Of a stretch of 64,000 nt of DNA, positions 10,345-20,079 are shown piece after piece. The notes beneath the pieces are model-generated. The model made no database searches. It had not been told where the DNA came from and saw only the letters and a program-made list of their open reading frames with translations. The position numbers and the translations under genes were made by a program. Location of the stretch: assembly GCA_024703915.1 (NCBI GenBank), contig CP087969.1, positions 1,302,001 to 1,366,000 of the forward strand. Direction: 5' to 3'. Each line of letters opens with the position of its first letter. The first letter of the stretch is position 1. This DNA is from Massilia sp. H-1 (lineage in GTDB: Bacteria > Pseudomonadota > Gammaproteobacteria > Burkholderiales > Burkholderiaceae_D).

Positions 10345-12648
10345 AGTCGTCCTGCACGAACGGCAGGATCGCGTCGGCCACGGGCTGCAGCTGGCGCGTC
10401 AGGTAGTGGTGATAATCGATCGGTGAGCGCTGCGTTTCGAGCGGTTCCGGTCCCACGACCGTGATCACGTATTGAATCCAGCCGCCGTTCTGGTACTGCA
10501 GCGGGCGTCCCTGCTGGCGATTGAACTCGTCGGCCACACGCGCCGCGCGCACAGTGCGGCGGCACATTGCGTTCGTAATCTTCCAGCGGCTAAGCGCAGC
10601 CTTGCTTGGTACACCAGCAGCGCATCCAGTTCGCCGCTGGCGGTGCGGTTGGCATAATCGCGCACATAATCCTGATACGCCTCGCCCTTGAAAATGCGCG
10701 CGTACAGCTCTTGCTGGAATTGCTGCGCCAGCGGCGTCCAGTCGCTGCGCACCGTTTCCAGGCCCTTGTAAATCATTTGCTCGCTGCCGTCGGCCTTGCG
10801 CACCAGGCCCGCATAGCGCTTCTTGCTGCCCTCTTCCGAACCGCGAATGGTCGGCATCAGGAAGCGCCGGTAATGGGTTTCGAACTGCAATTCGAGTGCG
10901 CTGTCGAGATTGAATTTCTCAGCGCAAATGCTGCGCCAGCCATTGATTCACGTTTGCCACCAGCATGCGCCCGATCTTGGCCGCGTCGTCTTCGCTGTGC
11001 GCATGCTTGAGCCAGACAAAGGTCGAATCGGTATCGCCATAAATGACCTGATAACCCTGATCCTCGATCAGCTGGCGCGTCAGGTGCATGATCTGCTGGC
11101 CGCGCAGCGTGATCGACGACGCCAGCCGCGGATCGAAGAAACGGCATCCGCTCGAACCGAGCACGCCGTAAAACGCATTCATGATGATCTTGAGCGCCTG
11201 CGACAAAGCCTTGTTCTGTTCGCGCTTGGCGGCGTCGCGCCCTTCCCAGATCTGTTTGACGATCGTGGGCAGGCAGTGCTTGTCGCGCGAAAAGCGCGCG
11301 CCCAGGAAGCCTTCCACGGTCGTACTGTCGTCGTCGCTGCGCATACCCTCGACCAGCCCCACCGGATCGATCAGGAAGGTCCGGATAATCGAGGGATACA
11401 GGCTTTTGTAATCGAGGACCAGCACCGAATCGTACAAGCCGGAGCGCGAATCCATCACATAGCCGCCGGGACTGTTTTCGCCTGCGATATCGCCCAGATT
11501 CGGCGCCACATAACCGAGGCGGTGCATCATCGGCATGTACAGATGCTCGAACGCGGCCACCGATCCGCCGCTGCGGTCGGCCGCCAGTCCGGTCACGCTG
11601 GCGCGTTCCAGCAAAAAGGTCAGCAGATCCGTTTTCATGAAAATGCGCGTAACGAGTTCTGCAATCCTTGAGGTTATAGCGTGCCAGCGCTTGCTTGTCT
11701 TCGGCGAAGCGGCGGTCGATTTCCGCCATGCGCTGATAGGGATTGTCGATCGACTTGCCTTCGCCGAGCAGGGTCTGCGATACGTGTTCGAGGCTGAATG
11801 ACGAAAAACTCCAGGTCGCCGATTTGAGCGCCTCGATGCCGTCGATAATCAGGCGTCCGGCCGCCGCGGCAAAGAAATGCTGCTGCTTGCCGCCATGCTC
11901 GCGCCATTCCATGTCGCTGCCATCGCGCCCGAAACGCAGCCCCATCTTGTGGCGCTCGGCATGCTTGCGCAGCACGCGCAAATCGAATTGCACCAGGTTC
12001 CAGCCGATGATCGCATCCGGATCGTGCTGCGCGATCCAGTCATTGAGCTTGCCCAGCATCTGCGGGTGGTCGTCGCAATAGTCCAGATCGAAGTCGAGCG
12101 CCTCGTCACCGCCATTGGGCGGGCCGAGCATATACACCTGGCGCTGCCCGCAGCCTTCCAGCGCGATGGAATACAGTTCGCCGTAGGCCGTGGTTTCAAT
12201 ATCGAGCGAGACCAGCCGGAGCGTCGGCCGATAACCGGGCGCCGGCTTCATGTGGCCTTCGCCGAACGATACCGGCGCCGTGATGAAGCGTTCCATCAGA
12301 TAGCGTTCCGGCGGACGGATATCGGCTTCGTAGACGTCGATGCCGAATTCGCGCAAGCGCTTCGCTACTTTCTGCAACTGGCGATACTGGCCGCAATACA
12401 GGCCGAGCACGGGGCGGTGATGGAAATCCTTGAGCGCGAGCGGACGCAATTCCCAGCCGCGCTCGCCGCTCAGGACCTGTTCTGGCCTGCGCGCACAATT
12501 CCTCGGGAAGGAAGGCCACCGAGGTCTGCGGTGCCAGCTGTACCTGGCGCGGACCGTCGTCGGTTGCCAGCCAGAACGTCACCTCGGTGCCGGATGCCGT
12601 GTCGCGCCAATGGCGCGTCAGGAGAAAACCTTGCGGTAATGGTTCCAC
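10307..12648 (-). CDS. polB: DNA polymerase II (family B)
   Basis: This is a DNA-damage-associated B-family replicative polymerase. A GTG at 12648 starts [17 protein letters not shown]. The exonuclease motif [17 protein letters not shown] lies near residue 140, with further exonuclease motifs around [14 protein letters not shown]. The polymerase motifs are [15 protein letters not shown] (motif A), [15 protein letters not shown] (motif B) and [13 protein letters not shown] (motif C, with both Asp). The end QSLF resembles the beta-clamp-binding tail of Pol II. Total length is about 780 residues, against 783 in E. coli. Frame breaks lie near 12490, 11660, 10925 and 10580. The gene starts 12 bases after the small gene at 12661-13206, so the two are probably cotranscribed. 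Confidence 0.93.
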
Positions 12649-12660
12649 AGTCCTGAAGAC

Positions 12661-13206
12661 TTATTCCGTGGCGGCAGCGTCCAGGAAGAAAATCGCATAC
12701 GCCTTGGCAGGCTCTTTTCGGTCGGCTTTTCGATCTGGACCTGGGCGCAATCATCGGTCACGAGGCTGCGCCAGTTTTGCACGCTCTAAGCATTCGAAAA
12801 GATGGCATTGGCCTTGGCCGCAAGGCTGATGTCGAGCGCGATGCGGGCATTGCGCGCACCAGTCTTGCTGTAGTTCACGCCGCGCAGCTCGAAACCGTAG
12901 GCGGCAAGCCAGGGTTCCCACAGGCCCGATTCCACGCCCTGAACGATGCGGTTGAGCATTTCGTGCAGCGGCAAGCCCTTCTTGATCACGCGCCGCAGCA
13001 AGTCCAGCGAGGGCGCCATGCGCGCATCGGGACTGTTCTTGCTTAGGCGCCATGCTCGGCGATGGCCTTCAATTCCTTGGAAAATGCCGCGTCGTGCCCG
13101 TGTAGTCGCGCATGCGGCCATAGAATTCAGCATCCAGAAAGGGATTGTCCGCGCGTCCTGCCGGGGCATCGGAATCGCGTTTGGCGGGTGGTTTTTTGTT
13201 CGACAT
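12661..13206 (-). CDS. Hypothetical protein cotranscribed with polB (~182 aa)
   Basis: An ATG at 13206 gives MSNKKPPAKRDSDAPAGRAD followed by NPFLDAEFYGRMRDYTGTTR. After breaks near 13080 and 13041 (GCTTAGGC) the frame continues as SPDARMAPSLDLLRRVIKKG, HEMLNRIVQGVESGLWEPWL and ARNARIALDISLAAKANAIF. After another break at 12784 it ends KAYAIFFLDAAATE with a stop at 12661-12663. There is no signal peptide or membrane span. I do not recognise the family. Its tight position before polB (12-base gap) suggests a role linked to DNA repair synthesis or simply shared damage control. I see no clear LexA box upstream. Confidence 0.5.
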
Positions 13207-13257
13207 GGCTTTGGACGCAAGAGATAAGAGACGTAGTTTAACACTTGCGCCCTGCCC

Positions 13258-14399
13258 TCATTTCATCACGGTGACGCGGTGCCGTTTTCCGCCATGGAAA
13301 GTGTAAATGGTCAGCACGCCATCCCGGACATCGCCGCGCTTGTCGAAGGCGACCGTGCCAGGTCACGCCCTTGTGGCGGATGTTGGCCAGGAAGGGCAAA
13401 TACACGGCCGGATCGGGCGAGCCCGCCTGCTTCATCGCGTCCACCATGGTCAGCAGCGCATCATAGGTGTACGGCGCATAGGTCAGCACGTCGATGCCGT
13501 ACTTGCGCCGGTAAGCCAGGCGGAAATCGTCCATGCCCTTTTGCTGCTGCGGCTCGACACCGCCCGCTTCGGCGCAAATGACCTGGTCGTCGGACATCGC
13601 GTCGCTTACCAGACGCGGCACCGAATCGGAGCACATGCCGTCGCCGCCCATGAAATTGGCCTTGATGCCCAGTTGCTTCATCTGACGCAGCATCGGCCCG
13701 GCGACCGCGTCCATGCCGCCGAAGAAGATCAGGTCGGGCTTGCTTGCCTTGATGGCGGTGAGAATCGCGCCGAAATCGGTCGCCTTGTCGGTCGTATATT
13801 GCTGCGACACGATGCGGGCGCCGCCCAGGCGCTTGACGTTCTTGATGAACTCGTCGCTGAGGCCCTTGCCGTAAGCGGTACGGTCGTCGACCACGGCAAT
13901 CTGCTTGGCCTTGCCGGTCTGCACGGCGTAGCGCGAGCGCGGCGCCCAGCTGTTCGTCGTTAGCAATATTACGAAACGCCGTGTTGTAGCCCTGGCGCGT
14001 GTACTGGGGGTTGCTGGCCGACGGCGAAATTTGCGGAATGCCCGCGTTGAAGTAGATGCGCGAGGCGGGAATCGTGGTGCCCGAAGTTTCGTGCCCGATC
14101 ACGCCGTTGACCTTGGCGTCGACCAGCTTTTGCGCGACCACCGTGCCCTGCTTGGGATCGGCCGCGTCGTCCTCGGCCTGCAGCGCCAGGCGGTAGCGCT
14201 TACCGCCAATCACCAGGCCCTTGGCATTGATTTCCTCGACCGCCATGCGGGCGCCGTTTTCATTGTCCTTGCCGAGGTGGGCGATGGCGCCCGACGTGGC
14301 CGCGACGTGGCCGATCGTGACCACGTTCTCCGCCTGCGCGGCACCCGCCAACAAACCCGTAGCGACGGCCACCAGGCCTGCCAGTCTCACCTTGAACAT
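13258..14399 (-). CDS. Branched-chain amino acid ABC transporter substrate-binding protein (LivJ/LivK type)
   Basis: This is a periplasmic binding protein. A signal peptide (MFKVRLAGLVAVATGLLAGA, cut after AQA) precedes ENVVTIGHVAATSGAIAHLG and NGARMAVEEINAKGL, the standard start of the Leu/Ile/Val-binding family. Later come GVIGHETSGTTIPASRIY, QIAVVDDRTAYGKGLSDEF, FGGMDAVAGPMLRQMKQLG and GVEPQQQKGMDDFRLAYRRK. Frame breaks are near 13940 and 13360. About 380 residues, the usual length. No permease or ATPase gene of the Liv system is next to it, so it would work with components encoded elsewhere, or as a stand-alone binding protein. Confidence 0.9.
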
Positions 14400-14481
14400 G
14401 CGCTTCCTTCACGTAAATATACTGCACTGCAGCAATGATGGAGCAGCATACCACGGTGAAATCAGGCTTGCTTCGCGCGGC

Positions 14482-14805
14482 TTAGCGGCCTTCGCGCACG
14501 TCGATATTGATCAGCTTTTTGCCGTCGGCACTGACCACGCAGCGGGCCACCAGGCTCGATGCCATGCCCTGTTCGTTCTTGGCGGAAAACTTGAGCGTCA
14601 GGTCGAGCTGGCCGTCCGAGGCCTTGTTCACCGGCGACTTGTTGTCGTCCGAACGATAGGAAATGGAATTCTTGTTGACGGCACGCGACTCGATCGTATC
14701 CATGCAGGTACGGCGCGCGGCGGCCTCGAGCGGACTTTCGGTGGAACCCGTCTTGCTGCAGCCAGCCAGGGCGATGAGGGACAAGAGGAGCAGCTTCTTC
14801 ATCAT
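14482..14805 (-). CDS. Small lipoprotein, unknown function
   Basis: MMKKLLLLSLIALAGC is a clear lipoprotein signal with lipobox LAGC, giving a mature protein of about 90 residues attached to a membrane. It contains AARRTCMDTIESRAVNKNSI and SADGKKLINIDVREGR before a stop at 14482-14484. The frame is unbroken. The start may be either of two adjacent ATG codons (14805 or 14802). The sequence has a small beta-rich domain with two Cys (RTC and RCV) that could form a disulfide. No homologous function is recognised. Confidence 0.75.
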   Translation of the reverse strand: MMKKLLLLSLIALAGCSKTGSTESPLEAAARRTCMDTIESRAVNKNSISYRSDDNKSPVNKASDGQLDLTLKFSAKNEQGMASSLVARCVVSADGKKLINIDVREGR

Positions 14806-14843
14806 TTCTCCAAAATTTTTTGGAGATGATACACGAGCGGCCG

Positions 14844-15365
14844 TCAAGATTCTTTCCTGGCACGCTGCTTCCACTGCCGCGGCGTCGCAACCAGCGCCCC
14901 CATCGCCCGGTACGCTGAACAAGGCGACCGGGGAATAGCCGGTGACGGTGGCGCGGCGCAGCACAATGAACAGCAGCACCATCGTGATCAGCATGTTTTG
15001 CCAGCCGACCAGCGGCCACTGTCCGGGCCAGGCCCATTCAAGCCGGGTCGTCAGCGGGGCGAAGTAATAGATGCCCCAGATGTCCTCGGCCGATGTCCCG
15101 CGCGAACCGATCAGGTCGCAGAGGAAATGCAGATGGACGCTCACGAAGGCGCCGCAGGCAAGCCATGCCCGACCATGCGATGAAATTGCTGGTAGTAGTT
15201 GGTCTCCGCCCATCCCAGCGTGCGCGTGATGAAGTCGGCAACGATGCCGAGCCCGTCCACATCGGGCAGCACGCCTGCCAGCACGACCAGGGCCTTGTCG
15301 CGGCGGCTGGCCTGGAACCGTTCCAGCGCCGTCCAGCCCACGAGGAAATGGGTGATCGGACTCAC
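14844..15365 (-). CDS. DUF457/YdjM-like membrane-bound metal-dependent hydrolase
   Basis: A GTG at 15365 starts MSPITHFLVGWTALERF, followed by VVLAGVLPDVDGLGIVADF, QQFHRMVGHGL, LHFLCDLIGSRG and a C-terminal membrane helix (NMLITMVLLFIVLRRATVTG). The His/Asp residues in THF, DVDG, HRMVGH and CDL fit the DUF457 metal-dependent hydrolase pattern. Breaks near 15160 and 14900 shift the frame; the corrected end reads LVATPRQWKQRARKES with a stop at 14844-14846. The GTG overlaps the TAG of the upstream regulator gene, so translation is probably coupled. Substrate unknown. Confidence 0.75.
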
Positions 15366-15689
15366 TAATCGTTCTTTTCCACAAAGCTCTTGAGGCGGCC
15401 CAGCGCCAGTTCCCAGTCGCGGCCGATCGCTTCGAGCGTGCGGCGCGCTTCGTCGATGCTTAAGTAGACTCCAGCTGCCACAGCCGTTCGCGGCCCAGCT
15501 TCACGTCGCGCACGACGCCGGCCTCGGCCAGCACATTGAGGTGCTTGGTCACGCCCTGGCGGCTGATCTCGGTGCTCTGGGTCAGATGCGCGATCGAAAA
15601 CGCCCATCGGCTGCTTAGCTCCGCCACCAGCTTGAGCCGGGTCGGGTCGCCGAGCGCGGCGAATACGTGGGCCAGCGATGCATTCGCAT
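15365..15689 (-). CDS. ArsR-family winged-helix regulator
   Basis: Across two small breaks (15610 and 15460) the frames read SLAHVFAALGDPTRLKLVAE, AFSIAHLTQSTEISRQGVTK, HLNVLAEAGVVRDVKLGRER and LWQL, then a C-terminal helix RRTLEAIGRDWELALGRLKS. This is the ArsR winged-helix fold, with recognition helix TEISRQGVTKHLNVL. There are no metal-binding Cys pairs, which fits the non-metal ArsR proteins that travel with SRPBCC (AHSA1-like) genes. The start is not certain: ATGs at 15689 and 15683 are one frame off as written. It is the likely repressor acting on the operators at 16692-16754. Confidence 0.8.
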
Positions 15690-15717
15690 CGTTCTAGCCG
15701 TGTTTGTTGCCTGTGCC

Positions 15718-16186
15718 TTACTTGCTTGCATATTGAGCGAGGTTGCGCAGCTGAGCGTCCCAGCCATTCCCATTCTTTTCGAATGCCTGCTTAGGCGGCG
15801 TGCCGCCGGTACCTTGTCGAAACCGGACTCCACCACGGTCAACAGGATGCCCTGCCCCGGCGCATCCTTGAGCGTGAAGGTGACCAGCGTCGGTTCCTCC
15901 TGCGAGTAATCGATGGCCGTATCGACCGCGTACGGATGCCAGTGGAAGGCCATGCTGTCCTGCGGATCGATGCGCTCGATGACGGCCTCGAACTGCAGGC
16001 CGCCGCAGCCGTGCGTGAAGGGGCCGGTCATGCAGCCAAGCCCGGCTCGAACGCCCGACCGCCGAAATCGACCCCGAACCAGGCGCCGAACTCGGCCGAG
16101 TCGGTCAGCGCGCGCCAGACCCGCTCGCGCGATGCCGCGATCAGGATGCTGCGTTCGATACGGTCAGTGTCCGATGTGCTCGTCAT
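15718..16186 (-). CDS. SRPBCC (AHSA1-like) protein, second copy
   Basis: The ATG at 16186 overlaps the stop of the gene before it. The protein reads MTSTSDTDRIERSILIAASR, ERVWRALTDSAEFGAWFGVD, a break at 16035, then GPFTHGCGGLQFEAVIERID, SMAFHWHPYAVD and TLKDAPGQGILLTVVESGFD. After GCTTAGGC at 15788 the frame resumes AFEKNGNGWDAQLRNLAQYA with a stop at 15718-15720. It is a START/Bet v1-type fold with a hydrophobic cavity that binds small lipophilic ligands. About 155 residues, normal. It lies between its paralogue and the ArsR gene. Confidence 0.85.
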
Positions 16187-16675
16187 GCTGCGGCACTCCT
16201 TTCGATTGAATGCGATTGCGGGTTGGGCTTGCCGACATACGGCGTTCCTTCCCCGGTTTCCACGTACTGCTGCAAGCTGTTCAGGAAATGCGCCCAGCCT
16301 TTCAGGCACATACCATAGCATTCGAGCGACGGCACCAGGCCGATATGCTGGAACGCGATCCGGGTCTTGCCCGGGCCTACTCTCGCTCAGGTGAAACACC
16401 AGCTCGGTGCCGACCCACTCGCCTTCGTTGCGGACCGCGTCGCCCACCGTATGGGCGCGCGTGCAATGCCAGCGCACTTCCCGGCCCGGTTCGAGGCGCT
16501 CGACCCGCATGTCGTTAAAGCAGGTCCCGAAGCGAAAGTGGATTGTACCGCCGACGGCACTGCTGCCGTCACTATCCTGCGACCACCAGCCGCGCACGCC
16601 GTCCATGGTCGACAGGGCGGCATACACGTCGGCGCTGCTGGCGGCGACGGTGAGGGTTTGTTGAAAATGGTTCAT
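16183..16675 (-). CDS. SRPBCC (AHSA1-like) protein, first gene of the operon
   Basis: An ATG at 16675 (or GTG at 16678) follows a good ribosome site (AAAGGAG). The protein reads MNHFQQTLTVAASSADVYAA, MDGVRGWWSQDSDGSSAVGG, HFRFGTCFNDMRVERLEPGR and VGTELVFHLSE. After a break near 16375 it continues FQHIGLVPSLECYGMCLKGW and ends IERSAAA. The fold is SRPBCC, a ligand-binding helix-grip. Its stop overlaps the next ATG. Two identical palindromes flank the promoter just upstream, so this gene leads a controlled operon: SRPBCC, SRPBCC, ArsR, DUF457. Confidence 0.85.
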
Positions 16676-16691
16676 CACGCTTCTCCTTTAC

Positions 16692-16754
16692 GCAACCATT
16701 TGGTTGCCCATTCATTATGGAGTACGTTTCGGTGAAATGCAACCATTTGGTTGC
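16692..16754 (-). promoter_or_regulatory. Promoter with paired 16-bp operators for the SRPBCC/ArsR operon
   Basis: The same 16-mer, GCAACCATTTGGTTGC (GCAACC and GGTTGC arms), occurs at 16692-16707 and 16739-16754. Between and over them, read on the minus strand, lies -35 TTGCAT (16742-16737), a 17-base spacer and -10 CATAAT (16719-16714). The distal operator covers the -35 and the proximal one covers the likely transcription start, a layout suited to repression. The regulator is probably the ArsR protein encoded three genes downstream. The direct evidence is the repeat and the promoter geometry; the identity of the binding protein is inference. Confidence 0.7.
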
Positions 16755-16773
16755 AATCGTGCGCGGACGGGGT

Positions 16774-17892
16774 TCAGCGCCGCCATTTGCGCCATCCGAG
16801 GCCGATGAACACGAGGGACAACACAAGCAGCACCAGCATCTCGCCCCGCACTTCCTGCAGCGATGCGCCAAGCTGATTGGTGGCGACAAATCCCTGGATC
16901 GCCGCGGTGGACGGGAACAGCCAGCGCAGCTGCTGCATGAGCGGCGGCAAGGCTTCGATGGGCCAGCTCAGGCCGGACAGGAAGATGATCGGCATCGACG
17001 TGGCCACCAGCAGCTGCACGCTGCGCTCGCGCGTGCGGAAGAACAGGCCGACCAGGATCCCCAGCGCCGCCACGCAATACGCGAACACGAGCGTGAGCAG
17101 CGCCGCGCCCAGGAAGTTGCCGCCGCGCGGATAGTCCTGCCACCAGAACACGAAGCCGAAAAAATACATGGCGTTGAGCACGATCACGAGTGCGAACGCA
17201 TTGAGCGCGCCCACATACGCCGCGCCGCTGCGTGCATAGGGGAAAGTCTTGGCGCTCGACCAGGTGCCGAACAGCAGGCCGATACCGAGCAGGAAGGTTT
17301 GCTGCATCACCAGCACCACCACGCCGGGCACGATGTAGGAGGCATATCCCTCGCGCATTGAACAGGGGGTACAACTCGGTCGTCAGGGGTTGCCGCTGCT
17401 CATCGATTTGCTGGCGCGATGGCGATGCCGCATTGAGCCGCTTGAGTTCCACGCCGGCCGAGAGAGCGTGCCGACCACCTCGGCCAGCGCGCCGAGCGCC
17501 ACCTTGTTGAGCATCAGATAGGTGCCATTGCCGGACACGTCGATCTCCGGCTGCTGCCCGGCCAGCAAGCGGTAACTGAAGTCGCCGGGAATGAGCACGG
17601 CGCCGGAAATGGTGCCGCGCCACAGCAGATCCTGCGCCTCTTCCGGCCGCGCCGTCACGGCAACCACGTCGATGCCCGGATGCGCTGCCGCGTAGCGGAT
17701 CAGCTGGCGCGACAGGGCCGAATTGTCCTGGTCGATCACCGCGATCGGCACCCGCTGCACCGTTTCCTTGCTGTACGGGAGCGGATAAAAGAACGAATAA
17801 ATGATGCCCGAGATGAAGAACAAGGTCAGCGCGGCCTTGTCGCCCAGGATATGGCGCCAGGTCATCACGAAGGCGTGCCAGACGGCGCTCAT
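16774..17892 (-). CDS. ABC-2 type permease (YhhJ-like), distal gene
   Basis: The ATG at 17892 overlaps the stop of the upstream permease. The protein has one N-terminal membrane span (KAALTLFFISGIIYSFFYPL), a large periplasmic domain (QRVPIAVIDQDNSALSRQLI, ISGAVLIPGDFSYRLLAGQQ) and five C-terminal spans (YIVPGVVVLVMQQTFLLGIG, LNAFALVIVLNAMYFFGFVF, ALLTLVFAYCVAALGILVGL, and MPIIFLSGLSWPIEALPPLM). That is the ABC-2 layout of YhhJ/YbhS/YbhR exporters. Breaks are near 17460 and 17365. The stop at 16774-16776 ends the operon. About 373 residues. The ATP-binding partner is not in this operon. Confidence 0.85.
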
Positions 17893-19076
17893 GTCTTGCC
17901 CCAGCTCTCGGGCCTGGCCACGCGCCGCGCCAGGCACAGATAGGCCAGCGCGCCGAAGCCGACCGTAAACAATAGCAGCACGCCGATATCGGCCAGGCCG
18001 TAACGCAGCGGCGCCCCGGCCATCCAGGTGCGGTTCAGCAGCGGCAGGAAATGCGTGAGCGGCAGCGACTCGGCCCAGACGCGCGCCGAGCGGCATCGAC
18101 ATCACCGGGAAGCCCTGCCCCGTGAACGCGAACGCCGGCGCCGTGATGAAGGCGCACGCCGACAAGGCCGAACGCAGCGAGGACAAGGCCGCCGCCAGGA
18201 ACGCCCCCATCGCCAGATAGGCGGTGGTGAAGAACAGCAGGCCCAGACTGAGCGCGACGGCGCTGCCCTCGACCGGCCAGCCGCGCACCACGCCGAACAG
18301 GATCACGATCAGCGCCGCGTGCACGCCGAACGCGATCAGGGGAATGATCAGCTTGGCGCCAAGCGCGGCAGCCAGACTGCCGCGCGCCGACGCCAGCCAC
18401 TGCGGCACGGTTTCCATGCGCAGTTCGCGCCCGATCGCCGTCACCAGCGCCAGCGTGATGAAGATATGCAGCAGGCTGAATGCGACCGGCAGCGCCAGCG
18501 CCGGTTCGTAGTTGCCGTTCTCGTTATACAGGCTGGTGGCGCGGGTGCGGATCGGTTCGAACTGCTCCTTCGCCTGCACGCCGGCTGCTGCCGCGCTTGG
18601 CGCGCGCCTGCAGTTCGATCCCGGCCGACAGCGTCGTGACCACCGTGCGCACGTCGCGCGTCATCGATCCCGTGTAGGACGGGAACTGCGCGTTGTAGGC
18701 CCACTGCACCCTGGCGCTGCGGCCGCTGGCGATGTCGCGCTGCAGATGGGCCGGAATCGACACGATGCCGTAGGCCGTGCGCTGGCGCAGCATGGCCAGC
18801 GCTTCGGCGTCGTTGGTGGCCGCGCCCGCCACCCGCAGGCCGGGCGACTGGTCCAGCATGCGCGTGAGGCTGCGCGACATGACGGAATGGTCCATGTCGA
18901 TCACCACCAGCGGCAGCTCGCGCGCAATCCCGGCCGAAAAGATCCACCACGCGAACAGATACAGGGCCAGCGGGATCGTGGTCAGCATCGCCATGTCCCA
19001 CTGGTCGGCGCGCAGGCGCGCCCATTTCCCGCGCCAGCGCGGAAACGAGCGGATGCGATGCGCGGGGCGTCGTCAT
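17889..19076 (-). CDS. ABC-2 type permease (YhhJ-like), proximal gene
   Basis: The ATG at 19076 gives MTTPRASHPLVSALAREMGA. A span (MAMLTTIPLALYLFAWWIFS) and a periplasmic part (RELPLVVIDMDHSVMSRSLT, AYGIVSIPAHLQRDIASGRS, YNAQFPSYTGSM) follow. C-terminal spans include LPVAFSLLHIFITLALVTAI, LIIPLIAFGVHAALIVILFG, LGLLFFTTAYLAMGAFLAAA and ACAFITAPAFAFTGQGFPVM. Breaks fall near 19020, 18590 and 18085. After correction the end reads ARRVARPESWGKT with a TGA overlapping the next ATG. It is paralogous in layout to the next permease, and the two probably form a heterodimeric export channel with the HlyD and TolC proteins upstream. Confidence 0.85.
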
Positions 19077-19086
19077 GCAGCGCGGC

Positions 19087-20074
19087 TCAGCGGTCGAACA
19101 CGACCGTCATGCCGGGCCGCAGGCCGGTCACCGCCGCCGTCGGCTTGAGCCGCACTTCGAAGGTGCGCAGGTCGGTGCCGCCCGGACGCGCCGCGCGCCA
19201 GGTCGCAAATGCTTAAGCAGCGCCGCCACATAGGTGGCCTTGAACGGCACCTTCACTTTCAGGGCTTAAGCACATAGCCTTCGTGCGTGGTGCTTAGGCC
19301 AGCGAACGGCTTGAACTCGTCTTCGCGTATCGACACCACCGCCCACACGTCGGACAAATCGACCAGCGTCACCACCGGGAAGCCTTGCGGCGCCAGTTCG
19401 CCCGGCTGGATCGAGAGCTTGGTCACTTCATGCCATGGCCGGGGCCCTGATCTGGGTTTCATTGAGCGCCGCCTCGGTCTCGGCCACCACGCCGCCGACC
19501 TGCCGGGTCTGCGCTTCGGCCGCGAGCTTGTCTTCGGGGCGGGCGCCGTGCTGCGCCATGTCGTACTGGGCGCGCGCGGCCTGCGCCAGCTGCTCGGCCG
19601 CGCGCCACTGCGCTTCGGCTTCGTCACGCTTCTGCTGCGCGATCACGCCTTCGGTGTACATAGCCTGCGCGCGCTGGTAGGTCACCTTGGCGATGCTTGG
19701 CGCCCGTTTGCGCCCGCTGCCAGTTGAACTTCGCCGCCGTCACTTCTTCCGGCCGCGCGCCCGCCTGCGCCTTTTGGTAGACCGCTTGCCAAGCCGCGTC
19801 TTGCGCCGCCTTTGCCTGCGTCATCTTGGCGCGCACTTCGGGGGCTGTCCAGTTCGAACAGCAACTGGCCTTGCTGCACCGTCGTCCCCAGCGCCACGTG
19901 GACCTTGCCGACCCGGCCCGGGATCTTCGACGAGACGTTGGTTTCCTGCGCCTCGATCTGCCCCTGCACCGCTTGCCGCACCGGCTGGAACGCGGCAAAC
20001 AAACCCCACGCGAGCAATGCGACAACGGCGACGGCCACGATCGCGGCGCCCAGTTTTTTGGAAGAAGCTGCCAT
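19087..20074 (-). CDS. HlyD-family periplasmic adaptor
   Basis: The ATG at 20074 gives MAASSKKLGAAIVAVAVVAL with an N-terminal membrane anchor. The lipoyl/barrel-sandwich half follows (TNVSSKIPGRVGKVHVALGT, TVQQGQLLFELDSPEVRAKM), then a long alpha-hairpin (AAWQAVYQKAQAGARPEEVT, MYTEGVIAQQKRDEAEAQWR) and the return strand (AALNETQIRAPA, SIQPGELAPQGFPVVTLVDL). The end reads RPGMTVVFDR with a stop at 19087-19089. Stops at 19291, 19263 and 19209 all lie in GCTTAGGC/GCTTAAGC strings, and other breaks are at 19700 and 19435. It starts 5 bases after the TolC stop. It would bridge the permeases to TolC. Confidence 0.88.
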
Positions 20075-20079
20075 GGTGT

